Positions 44,007 through 54,624 are shown, numbered from the stretch's first letter. The stretch: 64,000 nt of DNA from Vibrio mimicus CAIM 602 (GCF_000338875.1 NZ_AOMO01000044.1:62001-126000), one strand, 5' to 3'. Notes: generated by a model not told the origin, from the sequence alone. Translations and numbers: made by a program.

Positions 44007-45524
44007 ATGACTGAGCAAAAATACATCGTCGCTCTCGATCAAGGTACTACCAGCTCTCGTGCCGTGGTGTTAGACCATGATGCGAATATCGTGAGCGTTT
44101 CTCAGCGTGAATTTACTCAAATCTACCCGGAAGCAGGGTGGGTGGAACACGATCCTTTAGAAATCTACGCAACCCAGAGCTCAACGCTGGTTGAAGCTTT
44201 AGGCAAGGCGGGCATCCGTAGTGATCAAGTAGCGGCGATCGGTATCACTAACCAACGTGAGACGACCGTTGTTTGGAATAAAGAAACGGGTAAACCCGTG
44301 TATAACGCGATTGTGTGGCAGTGCCGGCGTACTGCACCGATTTGTGAAGAGTTGAAAGCACGCGGTTTAGAAAGCTACATTCGTGATAATACGGGCTTAG
44401 TGCTTGACCCTTATTTCTCTGGCACCAAAATCAAATGGATTCTGGATAACGTTGAAGGTGCACGTGAGCAAGCCGAGGCGGGTGAACTGTTGTTTGGTAC
44501 AGTCGATACTTGGCTGGTTTGGAAAATGACCCAAGGCCGTGTGCATGTTACTGACTACACCAATGCCTCGCGTACCATGCTGTTCAATATCAACACCTTG
44601 CAATGGGACGAGAAAATTCTAGCGGAATTCAATATTCCGTTGTCCATGATGCCAGAAGTGAAAAAGTCATCCGAAGTGTATGGTCAAACCAACATAGGTG
44701 GTAAAGGGGGTACGCGTATTCCTATCGCAGGTATTGCTGGTGACCAACAAGCTGCGCTGTATGGCCAAATGTGTGTACAGGCAGGACAAGCGAAGAACAC
44801 TTACGGTACAGGCTGCTTCCTGCTGATGAACACCGGACAGGAAAAAGTTACCTCACACAATGGCTTGTTGACTACGCTTGCCTGTGGACCACGTGGTGAA
44901 CCCGCTTATGCGTTGGAAGGCGCTGTATTTATGGGCGGCGCATCCATTCAATGGTTGCGAGATGAACTGAAACTTATCTCTGATGCGCGTGATTCTGAAT
45001 ATTTCGCCACTAAAGTGGATACCTCCAATGGTGTGTACGTTGTGCCTGCGTTTACTGGTTTAGGTGCACCCTATTGGGATGCGTATGCGCGCGGCACAAT
45101 TGTTGGTTTAACGCGTGGCGTGAACTCTAACCACATTATTCGCGCAACACTGGAAAGTATTGCCTACCAAACGCGTGATGTGTTGGATGCCATGCAAGCG
45201 GACTCTGGCATCAAGCTTTCAGCACTGCGTGTGGATGGTGGTGCGGTAGCGAACAACTTCTTAATGCAGTTCCAAGCCGATGTGTTGGATACCGAAGTGC
45301 ATCGTCCGAAAGTCACTGAAGTGACGGCTTTGGGTGCGGCTTATCTTGCTGGTCTGGCAGTTGGTTTCTGGGATGGTCTGGAAGAGCTGCAAGGTAAAGC
45401 GGAAATTGATCGCAGTTTCGCTCCACATCATGATGAAGAGAAACGTCAACGCCGTTATAAAGGTTGGAAGCGTGCAGTGAAATGTGCTCAAGCATGGGCT
45501 GAGCTGCACAACGAAGAAGATTAG
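44007..45524 (+). CDS. glpK: Glycerol kinase
   Basis: GlpK phosphorylates glycerol to sn-glycerol 3-phosphate with ATP. The 505-residue protein belongs to the FGGY kinases: [12 protein letters not shown] at the start binds phosphate, GWVEHDP and NQRETTVVW contact glycerol, and [13 protein letters not shown] plus the second-domain [12 protein letters not shown] segment bind nucleotide. All key residues are present and length is close to E. coli (502). It completes the glpFK unit: its product is oxidised by GlpABC, encoded divergently. AAGGAA lies 7 bases upstream of the start. Confidence 0.96.
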   Translation: MTEQKYIVALDQGTTSSRAVVLDHDANIVSVSQREFTQIYPEAGWVEHDPLEIYATQSSTLVEALGKAGIRSDQVAAIGITNQRETTVVWNKETGKPVYNAIVWQCRRTAPICEELKARGLESYIRDNTGLVLDPYFSGTKIKWILDNVEGAREQAEAGELLFGTVDTWLVWKMTQGRVHVTDYTNASRTMLFNINTLQWDEKILAEFNIPLSMMPEVKKSSEVYGQTNIGGKGGTRIPIAGIAGDQQAALYGQMCVQAGQAKNTYGTGCFLLMNTGQEKVTSHNGLLTTLACGPRGEPAYALEGAVFMGGASIQWLRDELKLISDARDSEYFATKVDTSNGVYVVPAFTGLGAPYWDAYARGTIVGLTRGVNSNHIIRATLESIAYQTRDVLDAMQADSGIKLSALRVDGGAVANNFLMQFQADVLDTEVHRPKVTEVTALGAAYLAGLAVGFWDGLEELQGKAEIDRSFAPHHDEEKRQRRYKGWKRAVKCAQAWAELHNEED

Positions 45525-45543
45525 ACATTGTCTTCCCGATAAA

Positions 45544-45576
45544 AATAATGCCCGGGTAAACCGGGCATTATTTTTT
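45544..45576 (+). terminator. Terminator after glpK
   Basis: AATAATGCCCGG pairs over 12 bases with CCGGGCATTATT, loop GTAAA, followed by TTTT; a classic intrinsic terminator just past the glpK stop. Confidence 0.9.
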
Positions 45577-45587
45577 CATCTGGGGGA

Positions 45588-45839
45588 TTAAGCCGCGTTC
45601 GAAGACGCGTCAGGCTTTTTTTCCTGCTGCATTTTCACCAAGAAGTAGACGTTCACGCAGGCGATAAAACCGTTGGTCATTACTACTGGCCAGGCATCAA
45701 TCATTAAGCCGTAGGCAGTGAACAGCGCACAGCCAATAAAGTTTAGAACGCGCAGTTTCACGATGTCTTTCATTGTCAGAGATACCGCCACCATGATCGA
45801 TGCCGCGTAACCTAAAATTTCAACCATACTCATATCCAT
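45588..45839 (-). CDS. Small inner-membrane protein, YgjV/PQ-loop-like
   Basis: An 83-residue protein with three hydrophobic helices (about residues 6-24, 30-46 and 50-70) and a short lysine-rich tail. The pattern SLTMKDIVKLRVLNFIGCALFTAYG resembles the repeating unit of PQ-loop or YgjV-type membrane proteins, half the length of the full family, so it may act as a dimer. I chose the ATG at 45839 because GAGGG lies 8 bases upstream; a longer frame from 45953 has no conserved N-terminus. Function unknown. The gene converges on glpK. Confidence 0.7.
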   Translation of the reverse strand: MDMSMVEILGYAASIMVAVSLTMKDIVKLRVLNFIGCALFTAYGLMIDAWPVVMTNGFIACVNVYFLVKMQQEKKPDASSNAA

Positions 45840-46173
45840 TAATTTGACCCTCGGTAATAGTGTGGACAGTGTCAGTGTCGTACCAATCTTCTCATCTTGA
45901 GAGTAGTGAGGAAGCTCCATGCCTCGAATGGTTCTCTCGGTTGATTTGACCATGGGTTGAGTATTGCCAAACCACCAAGAAAAGATGCCGCTATATCGCT
46001 ATTTTAGTCAAACTTGCGCTTGTCGGTACATCCAGTTGATTCACTGCCAACACTATAGCAACGGAAAATATGTGATGAAAGGCTCGTAATTTTGTTCGGT
46101 GAAGGTTAGCGATTACGCAAACGTTTAATGTCGATCACGTTCAGTTTTCTGCACTGAATCATTGATAGATAAG

Positions 46174-46572
46174 TTAACGCCGATGGGGGGGAGATTCGCA
46201 GAGGAAGAAAAGAGAGAAAAAGAAAACCCACCTTTCGGTGGGTCTGAATGAATTAGGCTTTTTTGCTTGAGTCATTTGCTTATCGTGTTCAGTCAGGTCT
46301 TTGATACGGCGGCTGAGGTCACGGCGCTCTTTAGAAATTTCAGCGCTTTTGATGATGTGGTCATCCACACGATCTTCATAGTCAGACTTCATGTTTTTGA
46401 TGATGCCCAGAATCTCTTCGTGGCTCATGTTTGGTTTGATGTAGTCCAACAGATTCACAAGCAGTTCAACACGCTTACGGTTATCACGAACTTTTTTCTC
46501 GTTATCATCGAGTTCGCGTTGAAGTTTATTTTTGCGGCGAGCCAAGCTCACAATTTCAAATACGCTGTTCAT
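46174..46572 (-). CDS. Conserved coiled-coil protein, C-terminus altered by a probable frameshift
   Basis: A charged, mostly helical protein ([20 protein letters not shown]...) likely to be a soluble coiled coil; I do not recognise its function. As written, the frame (132 residues) runs through the gene's own terminator hairpin at 46226-46243, giving a nonsense tail [14 protein letters not shown]. The cause is a run of six A (plus strand T, 46259-46264): with seven the frame would end QAKKA-stop at 46253, a protein of 106 residues ending just before the hairpin. A strong AAAGGAA ribosome site precedes the ATG at 46572. The shorter form is almost certainly the true product. Confidence 0.7.
   Translation of the reverse strand: MNSVFEIVSLARRKNKLQRELDDNEKKVRDNRKRVELLVNLLDYIKPNMSHEEILGIIKNMKSDYEDRVDDHIIKSAEISKERRDLSRRIKDLTEHDKQMTQAKKPNSFRPTERWVFFFSLFFLCESPPHRR
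46211..46243 (-). terminator. Terminator of the coiled-coil protein gene
   Basis: ACCCACC and GGTGGGT pair around TTTC (46226-46243), and on the minus strand a TTTTCTTTTTC run follows. It is a regular intrinsic terminator that now lies inside the extended frame. Confidence 0.85.
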
Positions 46573-46760
46573 AGGTTCCTTTTCCTACCTTTTAATGCAA
46601 CTGCGAAGATTAAAACACAACAACTCACTTCATAACAGACTTAAGATCAATATGCGGCTTAACTTGACCAATTTATCACCACTCAGTTAGGCAGCCGATT
46701 GTACATAGGAAAAAATGCGCTATATCATGGGCGCCATTCATGAAGACATGATGAGTAACC

Positions 46761-46958
46761 ATGCGTAATTCTGAAATTTTGGTTCCCCCAACACTGACGC
46801 AAATTGAGCCTGACGAAGCTGCCACTAGGCTGCGAGAGGCTTATGTCAACGCGCGTCAGCAACTCGAATTGACCGAAATTGAATTAAACCGCGCCAAAAT
46901 CGTTATGATTGATGAGAATGGCAAGATGATTCGGTTACCTCTGTTAACCGAACACTAA
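46761..46958 (+). CDS. Small hypothetical protein, 65 residues
   Basis: A short frame beginning MRNSEILVPPTLTQIEPDEA with a helical, charged middle (LREAYVNARQQLELTEIELNRAK) and the end MIDENGKMIRLPLLTEH. Balanced codon use and amphipathic helix content suggest a real gene, but its ribosome site is weak. It lies 42 bases before yceH in the same direction, so it may be the first gene of that unit. No family is recognised. Confidence 0.5.
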   Translation: MRNSEILVPPTLTQIEPDEAATRLREAYVNARQQLELTEIELNRAKIVMIDENGKMIRLPLLTEH

Positions 46959-47000
46959 AATACCGACTTCGGGTTCGCCCGCTAGCAGAAGGACAGCACG

Positions 47001-47651
47001 ATGAATATTCAACTCTCCCCACTCGAAGCCCGCGTAATTGGCTGTTTGATTGAAAAAGAAGTCACCACGCCCGATCACTACCCACTGACACTCAACAGCT
47101 TGACGACTGCCTGTAACCAAAAGAGCAATCGTGAACCTGTACTCAACCTGAGTGAAGCGGAAGTACAAGATACGGTGGAAGCGCTCATTGCTCGCCGCCT
47201 CGTGAGTGATGAAAGCAGCTTTAACAGCCGTACCAGCAAATATCAGCACCGTTTCTGCAACACAGAATTTGGTGATCTGAAGCTGAATGAACAGGAGTTA
47301 GGGCTGATTTGCTGTTTACTATTGCGTGGTGCGCAAACCCCGGGTGAACTGCGTACACGTACCAACCGTTTGTGTAATTTCAGTGACGTTAAAGAAACTG
47401 AAGCGGTGCTTGACCGTTTAGCTAACCGTGAGTCAGGTGCTTTAGTCGTTAAGCTGCCACGTGAGCCGGGTAAGCGAGAGTCTCGTTACCATCATCTGTT
47501 TTGCGGTGAAGTGGATATGACCGCTTTTGCTGCAGGTGCTGAAAACGAGGGGGCGACATCGTCACAACTGGCGGAGTTGGAACAAGAAGTCGCTGCGTTG
47601 CGTGAAGAAGTGGCAGAGTTGCGGGCTTTGATTGAGCAGCATTTAGGTTAA
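47001..47651 (+). CDS. yceH: YceH/DUF480 family protein
   Basis: A 216-residue cytoplasmic protein of the YceH (DUF480) family. It consists of two winged-helix domains, recognisable by [47 protein letters not shown] and the central [13 protein letters not shown], followed by a C-terminal leucine heptad coiled coil ([19 protein letters not shown]). It probably binds nucleic acid, but no function is established. The stop overlaps the next start by one base (TAATG). GAAGG lies before the ATG at 47001. Confidence 0.9.
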   Translation: MNIQLSPLEARVIGCLIEKEVTTPDHYPLTLNSLTTACNQKSNREPVLNLSEAEVQDTVEALIARRLVSDESSFNSRTSKYQHRFCNTEFGDLKLNEQELGLICCLLLRGAQTPGELRTRTNRLCNFSDVKETEAVLDRLANRESGALVVKLPREPGKRESRYHHLFCGEVDMTAFAAGAENEGATSSQLAELEQEVAALREEVAELRALIEQHLG

Positions 47652-47950
47652 TGGAAGCGCCAGCCTCTCCGCTTTGGTCTGTTTACTTAGTCCGAACGGC
47701 GCGTAATGCCCTTTATTGTGGCATTACCACGGACGTCCAGCGCCGCTTTGCTCAGCACCAAAAGGGCAGTGGCGCTAAAGCACTGCGTGGCAAAGGCCCA
47801 TTAGAGTTGGCTTGGTCACATCCAGTCTCAGACGACAAAAGTGCGGCACTGAAATTGGAGTGTCGCATTAAAGCGCTCTCTAAAGCCCAAAAAGAAGCGC
47901 TAGTCGCAGGCGGCGCTCATATTGAACACAGTGAGGTTATTTTCAGTTGA
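47651..47950 (+). CDS. GIY-YIG domain protein, YhbQ-like
   Basis: A 99-residue protein made of one GIY-YIG domain: [19 protein letters not shown] carries the VYL...YCGIT version of the motif, then DVQRRFAQH with the catalytic Arg, and a [10 protein letters not shown] strand. Such small proteins resemble UvrC/URI-type single-strand nucleases; the E. coli YhbQ branch is linked to genome maintenance but poorly defined. It is translationally coupled to yceH by a one-base overlap. Confidence 0.85.
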   Translation: MEAPASPLWSVYLVRTARNALYCGITTDVQRRFAQHQKGSGAKALRGKGPLELAWSHPVSDDKSAALKLECRIKALSKAQKEALVAGGAHIEHSEVIFS

Positions 47951-48050
47951 TCGTTCCAGATTGGTGATTTTGATCACCTTTCTCACTGGGAAAATGTCAT
48001 TCTTGTATTAACCTTGATTATGGGATAACCAAACATAGGTTGGTAACGGA

Positions 48051-49211
48051 ATGAATATACAAACAAAAAGTACTTTAGCAGTGGCCATCACTATGGCCTT
48101 CTCTTCCTCTGTATTGGCGGCAAATATCGTTGTTGATGCCCGTGGTGCAGGGATGGGCAATACAGGCGTCTCGACAGCAGACTATCTCCTCGCTCCTTAT
48201 TACAATCCAGCGCTCACCGCGGTTTATCGTCAAAAGGATTCCTTTGGTGTCTTGCTCCCCAGCATAGGTCTGAGAGCAGAAGACACGGATGAGTCACTAA
48301 CGACGATCGATGATCTGCAAGATTCTATTGAGCAGTTTGAGCGTTTAGGCGCAGGGGCAGCAACGCAAGACAACATCAACCAGCTGAACGGTTATCTGGA
48401 TCAATTATCGGATGACAAACCATTGGCAGTTACGGCGGGGCTTGGTTTAGCTGTGGCTTTACCGTTTAATACCGTATCAGTTAACTTTTTTACCCGAGGT
48501 TATGCTGAAGTGATCGCTAAATCCAACGTTGCGGCCAAGACGGGTGACACCGCTATCGATGTACAAAATCGTTATCAAAATTCAGATGTAGATTTGATCG
48601 CCTTTAGCTATACCGAAGTAGGTCTTGCAGTTGCGAAGCAAGTGATGCTTGCTGGGCAAACCGTGGCTTTGGGTGTGACTCCTAAAATACAGCAGTTGAG
48701 GACGTATCAAGACAACATTTCAATCAAATCATTCGAGTTGGATAACTACGATAAGAGTGAAGTGAAAGATAATGCCTTTAATCTTGATATGGGGGCGGTG
48801 TGGTTGTTGGATCAGTATCGTGTTGGTGTGGTTGCTAAGGATCTGTTTGCAAAAGACATTGAAACCTTCAATAAAAACAATACCTACAAGCTGGATACTC
48901 AACTTACGGTGTCCGGAAGCTATGTTACTGATTATTTTGTCGCAGCTGTCGATCTCGATTTAACCAAGCAGCGCCGTTTCAACGGGGATAAAGACGATAT
49001 ACAGTTCCTCCGTTTCGGGGTTGAAGGTAATGCTTGGAATTGGGCGCAGCTAAGAGCGGGTTATGAGGTTGATTTGCAAAGTTCTTTAGATGATTCGGTT
49101 TCTTTAGGTCTGGGCATCAGTCCAGGGGATTTTGTCAGTCTCGATATCGCAGGATCTTATGCTGGCGACAGTCAGTTTGGTGTTGCTGCTAACCTTGCGT
49201 TTACCTTCTAA
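48051..49211 (+). CDS. TraF-like outer-membrane protein
   Basis: A 386-residue exported protein with a signal peptide (residues 1-23, cut after SVLA). The first mature residues, NIVVDARGAGMGNTGVSTAD and YYNPALTA, are the hallmark of the TraF_2/FadL-like beta-barrel family, and the protein ends with aromatic AANLAFTF, the usual outer-membrane insertion signal. Alternating hydrophobic strands run through the C-terminal half. Despite the name, these proteins occur on chromosomes with no conjugation genes, as here; role unknown. It stands alone. Confidence 0.8.
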   Translation: MNIQTKSTLAVAITMAFSSSVLAANIVVDARGAGMGNTGVSTADYLLAPYYNPALTAVYRQKDSFGVLLPSIGLRAEDTDESLTTIDDLQDSIEQFERLGAGAATQDNINQLNGYLDQLSDDKPLAVTAGLGLAVALPFNTVSVNFFTRGYAEVIAKSNVAAKTGDTAIDVQNRYQNSDVDLIAFSYTEVGLAVAKQVMLAGQTVALGVTPKIQQLRTYQDNISIKSFELDNYDKSEVKDNAFNLDMGAVWLLDQYRVGVVAKDLFAKDIETFNKNNTYKLDTQLTVSGSYVTDYFVAAVDLDLTKQRRFNGDKDDIQFLRFGVEGNAWNWAQLRAGYEVDLQSSLDDSVSLGLGISPGDFVSLDIAGSYAGDSQFGVAANLAFTF

Positions 49212-49239
49212 GCATATTTTGCTGAATAAGTAGGCAGTC

Positions 49240-49272
49240 GCAGGTGTGAGAAACCTTTTTTCCCACACCTGC
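49240..49272. terminator. Stem-loop between TraF-like gene and luxP
   Basis: GCAGGTGTG and CACACCTGC pair perfectly, with the T run TTTTTTCC inside the loop rather than after the stem. It may end transcription of the upstream gene, but the layout is not the usual one. The rest of the 198-base gap to luxP shows no gene. Confidence 0.45.
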
Positions 49273-49289
49273 ACTATGAATTAACCTAA

Positions 49290-50507
<1,218 letters not shown>

Positions 50508-50526
50508 GGGAAAGAGGACTAAGTGT

Positions 50527-53100
50527 TTGAACATTCGACCTAGCCAGATCAAGCATAAACAGCGTATCGCTTCATTTATTACTCATGCGGTGGTCGCGAC
50601 CTTGGGTGTGTTGATCCTGAGTGTTTTATTCCAAAGCTATCAGATCAGTAGCCGCTTGATGGCACAAGAAGGGCAACGAACCTCGGTTCAAACCTCAAGC
50701 CTGATACAAAGCTTGTTCGATTTTCGTCTAGCGGCACTCAAAATTCACCAAGACAGTACGGCAAAAAATGTCAGTTTAATTAGTGCATTGGCCAGTAGAC
50801 AGTCTGGTCGGTTGGATGAGTTCTTTTCCAGTGTTGATGAGCTTGAGCTCGCTAATGCGCCCGATCTGCGTTTCATTTCGAGTAACGATAAAATCCTATG
50901 GGATGACGGCAACGCCTCTTTTTATGGGATCTCAGTGTCTGAACAGAATAAGTTGATTCGCAAAGTGGCGATCAGTGGCAACTGGCATCTGGTGCAAACC
51001 CCCAGTGATGGTAAATCGATCCACCTTTTAGTACGTCGCTCGTCACTGATTGAATCCGGCACTGGCCAAGTGATGGGCTACCTCTATGTTGGCATCGTAC
51101 TTAACGACAACTTTGCTTTAGTCGAAACCATACGCAGTGGCAGTAACTCTGAAAACCTCGTGTTGGCGGTGGATTCTAATCTGCTGGTTTCTACACTGAA
51201 AGGTAACGAGCCTTACACGTTGGATTACGTGATGAACAGTGCCAACGACGCAATGAACGACAGCTTTATTGTGGGGCAGACCTTTTTAGATGTGGAAGGT
51301 GTGCCAACCTACCTTTGTGTTTACTCGATTCAGCCCAACAAAAATGTTCTGACCTTACGTGATAATTTTTATTTCTGGATGGCCTTTGCGCTCGTAAGCA
51401 TGATTGCAGTATCAATTGCATCACGCTGGTGGTTGCAAAAACGTATTCAGTCTGAAATCGAAACCTTAATGAGTTACACCCACAAGCTGATGGAGTTAGA
51501 TACGAAAAGTCAGTTCGCGGGGTCGAAAATCTATGAATTTGACTATTTTGGGCGAACTCTCGAGCAGTCATTCCGCCGTTTGGCCAACAAAGAGAAGCAG
51601 TTTGAAGATCTCTTCAACTTTGCTTTGTCACCCACCATGTTATGGAATACGGCTGGTCGACTGATCCGTATGAACCCTTCGGCACAAATTCAGTTCTTGC
51701 GTGAAGATGCGCAGAATCATTTCTTATTTGAGATTCTTGAACGTCAATTATTGCCGATGATCACCTATGCGGCACAAGGTAAAAACCCTAGTGAAGTGAC
51801 GACAGAAGTGGATGGGCGAGTGTATCGCTGGAACCTTTCACCAATCATGGTGGAAGGGCAGATTATCTCGATTATTACCCAAGGTCAGGATGTCACATCA
51901 ATTGCTGAGGCAGAAAAGCAGAGCCAAGTAGCCAGACGTGAAGCCGAAGAGTCTGCGCGCGTGAGGGCGGAATTTTTGGCCAAGATGAGCCACGAGCTGC
52001 GTACGCCGCTCAATGGTGTGTTAGGCGTTTCTCAATTGCTTAAACGTACTCCACTCACGGATGAGCAGCGTGAGCATGTGGCGGTACTGTGTAGCAGTGG
52101 GGAGCATCTGCTGGCGGTGCTGAATGATATTCTGGATTTCTCTCGTCTGGAACAAGGTAAATTCCGCATTCAAAAGAGTGAATTCCGTCTTAAGGAATTA
52201 GTCTGCGCGATTGATCGAATCTATCGTCCATTGTGTAACGACAAAGGGATAGAGCTGGTGGTGGAATCAAACATCACGAGTGCGACCTTGGTACGCAGTG
52301 ATCAGATCCGTATTAATCAGATTCTGTTTAATTTGCTCAATAACGCGATCAAATTTACTCACCAAGGTTCCATTCGAGTCGCTCTGGAATTGATTGAAGG
52401 TGATCCTTTAGCGCAGTTGGTGATTCAGGTGATGGATACCGGGATTGGGATTCGGGAAGAAGATCTGACCGTAATTTTTGAGCCATTTATGCAGGCGGAA
52501 TCGACGACAACTCGTGAATACGGCGGCAGTGGTTTGGGGTTGACCATAGTTCATAGCTTAGTTGAGATGCTCAGTGGGCAATTGCATGTGAGTTCAGAAT
52601 ATGGTCACGGCACACGCTTTGAGATTCAGCTGCCGATAGAGTTGGTGGAAATGACCGCGACGCCTCAACAGCTTGCTCCACCGCAAGAGCCGTATCGATT
52701 ATTTGAAAAACCGCTACGTGTGCTGCTTGTTGAGGATAACCATACTAATGCGTTCATTGCTCAAGCGTTTTGTCGTAAATATGGTCTTGATGTTAGCTGG
52801 GTCACCGATGGGTTACAGGCGATTGAGGAGCTCAAGCTCCACACTTATGACTTGGTGTTGATGGATAACCAGTTACCTTATCTTGATGGCGTAGAAACGA
52901 CGAAAACCATCAAACAGGTTCTGCATTTGCCTGTTGTGGTGTATGCCTGTACGGCAGATGGTCTGGAAGAAACACGCCAAGCCTTCTTCCATGCAGGTGC
53001 AGAGTACGTACTCGTTAAACCACTCAAAGAGCAGACACTGCATAAAGCATTAGAGCACTATAAAAACCAGTATCTCAATAACAATGATCGCTCAAATTGA
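50527..53100 (+). CDS. luxQ: AI-2 sensor hybrid histidine kinase/phosphatase LuxQ
   Basis: An 857-residue inner-membrane hybrid kinase. Membrane helices at about residues 20-38 and 283-303 flank a periplasmic double-PAS domain that holds LuxP. A cytoplasmic PAS (about 355-460), HisKA with His489 (KMSHELRTPLNG), an ATPase with DTGIGI and GGSGLGLTI, and a receiver with Asp780 (VLMDNQ) follow. Without AI-2 it phosphorylates LuxU and so LuxO; with AI-2 it acts as phosphatase. Translation starts at TTG 50527, with GAGGA 8 bases upstream. Its last 9 bases overlap the convergent PilZ gene. Confidence 0.96.
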   Translation: MNIRPSQIKHKQRIASFITHAVVATLGVLILSVLFQSYQISSRLMAQEGQRTSVQTSSLIQSLFDFRLAALKIHQDSTAKNVSLISALASRQSGRLDEFFSSVDELELANAPDLRFISSNDKILWDDGNASFYGISVSEQNKLIRKVAISGNWHLVQTPSDGKSIHLLVRRSSLIESGTGQVMGYLYVGIVLNDNFALVETIRSGSNSENLVLAVDSNLLVSTLKGNEPYTLDYVMNSANDAMNDSFIVGQTFLDVEGVPTYLCVYSIQPNKNVLTLRDNFYFWMAFALVSMIAVSIASRWWLQKRIQSEIETLMSYTHKLMELDTKSQFAGSKIYEFDYFGRTLEQSFRRLANKEKQFEDLFNFALSPTMLWNTAGRLIRMNPSAQIQFLREDAQNHFLFEILERQLLPMITYAAQGKNPSEVTTEVDGRVYRWNLSPIMVEGQIISIITQGQDVTSIAEAEKQSQVARREAEESARVRAEFLAKMSHELRTPLNGVLGVSQLLKRTPLTDEQREHVAVLCSSGEHLLAVLNDILDFSRLEQGKFRIQKSEFRLKELVCAIDRIYRPLCNDKGIELVVESNITSATLVRSDQIRINQILFNLLNNAIKFTHQGSIRVALELIEGDPLAQLVIQVMDTGIGIREEDLTVIFEPFMQAESTTTREYGGSGLGLTIVHSLVEMLSGQLHVSSEYGHGTRFEIQLPIELVEMTATPQQLAPPQEPYRLFEKPLRVLLVEDNHTNAFIAQAFCRKYGLDVSWVTDGLQAIEELKLHTYDLVLMDNQLPYLDGVETTKTIKQVLHLPVVVYACTADGLEETRQAFFHAGAEYVLVKPLKEQTLHKALEHYKNQYLNNNDRSN

Positions 53101-53757
53101 GCCAGCAAGAAAAGCTTGTTCTAGCACTTGTTTTTTCAATGGTTCGGTGAGAGCGATGGGTTGTTCAAACTGAATTCCGATCAAATGGCCGTTAGCTTGA
53201 CGGCGAATATTGACGATCTGGCTTTTAATCAGTTTCGGTAAGAAGGGATCGAGTTCGCTGTTAATGCGCACTTTTGATCCCTTATTTAACTCATTCTCGC
53301 CTTTGATAAACACTCCACAGCCTGACACGGAAAAGTCCACTAAAGTCCCTGAGTAGCTTTTGTTGTCTTCGTTGAGTTCGGCTGGGATAGCTATTTTGTA
53401 GCGCTCATGGCTGCGAATGGCTTTGGTTGCAAAGTGCTTGGGAGGGCGCAAAAACAGCATACAAAAAGGCTTGGTGCTGGCTTGTAAAATCGACGTTTTA
53501 AACGCCAGAATATGACCCAACTCTGTATCACACATGCCTCTTAGCACGATCTGCACATTATTGACCTTGCGCATCACTAAAGCCTCATGTGCTTTGAGCG
53601 GTAGATCCAAAATGATGTGTTGTTCTATCTTGTGGCCGATGAGCGTTGTGTGGAAAGCGTAGGAATCTTCTGGGCCAAATTGAATTTCAGCCGACATTTT
53701 CATGCCGGGTTTTAAAAGTAAGGCCAGTTTGTTTAGATCAGTTGAACCGATAGCCAT
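53092..53757 (-). CDS. plzE: PilZ-domain c-di-GMP-binding protein (PlzE-like)
   Basis: A 221-residue protein with an N-terminal YcgR-like domain and a C-terminal PilZ domain. Both c-di-GMP motifs are intact: RSHER (RxxxR) and DFSVSGCG (D/NxSxxG). It would therefore bind c-di-GMP and influence motility or biofilm traits. Its position directly convergent with luxQ matches the V. cholerae gene called plzE, on which I base the symbol. The 9-base overlap of the two 3' ends means each mRNA is antisense to the other over that tip. Confidence 0.85.
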   Translation of the reverse strand: MAIGSTDLNKLALLLKPGMKMSAEIQFGPEDSYAFHTTLIGHKIEQHIILDLPLKAHEALVMRKVNNVQIVLRGMCDTELGHILAFKTSILQASTKPFCMLFLRPPKHFATKAIRSHERYKIAIPAELNEDNKSYSGTLVDFSVSGCGVFIKGENELNKGSKVRINSELDPFLPKLIKSQIVNIRRQANGHLIGIQFEQPIALTEPLKKQVLEQAFLAGSI

Positions 53758-53865
53758 GCCAAATAAGTAACACCTCGTTAATAATTGGCAAAGTTATACA
53801 CCTTAAAACGGTTTTTTTGCCACACTCATCTCGCCATTCTTGCATTAAGTTGACGTATTGATACT

Positions 53866-53896
53866 ACGCCAAGCGAGTGTCGACTCAACTTGGCGT
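53866..53896. repeat. Nested stem-loop upstream of the PilZ gene
   Basis: ACGCCAAG pairs with CTTGGCGT, and inside it GAGT pairs with ACTC around GTCG, with only small bulges. No T run follows on either strand. It lies 19 bases past the stop of the small outer-membrane gene, so it may shape that mRNA's 3' end. Confidence 0.5.
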
Positions 53897-53915
53897 CTCT
53901 GAGTGAGAATAGTCG

Positions 53916-54434
53916 TTAAAACTGGAAACGCACACCCATTCCAATTTGTGGTCCCCAAACGCCGGCATTACGTGTTTCTGCTGTCAATGAAAGCTGCTCC
54001 GTGGAATGAAAACGTACACCCGCGATAAAGACAGAGTGATCACCCAAACGGCCAATCCGTGCGTGGCCTTCCACTTGGTTAGTCAACCAAACGCGGCCAC
54101 CAATGTTGAATTCGAGTTCTGTATCTCTTTCACCGCCATTTTCTTTTGGCATGCGAATGCTGTGTACCAACATCTGTCCATACACATCAGCAAACTGGCT
54201 TACAGGGCCATTAAAGCCGATGCCGCCTGCAATATCCCAGTCGCTGTCTAATTGAGAGTCGATGCGCGCGATAAAGTGTGAGTTATCGGTAAAGTAGGTG
54301 CTGAACTCAACGCCGCCTGATTCCGGGCTCATTGCGGTTCTGAACTCAAGAAAGTTGTAATTAAAGTTGTTAGCCAAAGCTGGTGTAGAGAGTGTCAGGC
54401 CAAGCAGCAGGGATAGGTGCGTTTTATTAAGCAT
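53916..54434 (-). CDS. Small outer-membrane beta-barrel-like protein
   Basis: A 172-residue exported protein with a signal peptide (MLNKTHLSLLLGLTLSTPALA) and an alternating strand pattern. It ends MGVRFQF, with the C-terminal phenylalanine typical of outer-membrane barrels. About eight strands can be counted, similar in size to OmpX/OmpW-type barrels, but I find no family motif. The start at 54434 gives the neater signal peptide; 54455 would add seven residues. It is on the same strand as the PilZ gene, with a stem-loop between them. Confidence 0.65.
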   Translation of the reverse strand: MLNKTHLSLLLGLTLSTPALANNFNYNFLEFRTAMSPESGGVEFSTYFTDNSHFIARIDSQLDSDWDIAGGIGFNGPVSQFADVYGQMLVHSIRMPKENGGERDTELEFNIGGRVWLTNQVEGHARIGRLGDHSVFIAGVRFHSTEQLSLTAETRNAGVWGPQIGMGVRFQF

Positions 54435-54600
54435 AATGACGTTGTCCGCAAGCAATCAAATAAGTGGCAAAGATACCGTAATAGAAAGCAAATTACAGGC
54501 CATTTATGCCAAATCGTCATTTGTTGAATGATTCTGCATCAGAAAAATTGATCGGAGAGGGAATGAAAGAAGAAAAGAAAGGGGTTGAAGCGAAAAGTAG

Positions 54601-54624
54601 CAGCGATGCCAGAAGGCATCGCTG
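54601..54624 (-). terminator. Terminator after the YgiW-like gene
   Basis: CAGCGATGCC pairs with GGCATCGCTG (10 bp, loop AGAA). On the minus strand CTACTTTTCG follows, downstream of the stop at 54647. Confidence 0.75.

Noticed and set aside
53866..53896. Possible integron attC (VCR-like) site
   Set aside because: It lacks the core RYYYAAC and GTTRRRY boxes and is far too short for a Vibrio cholerae repeat.
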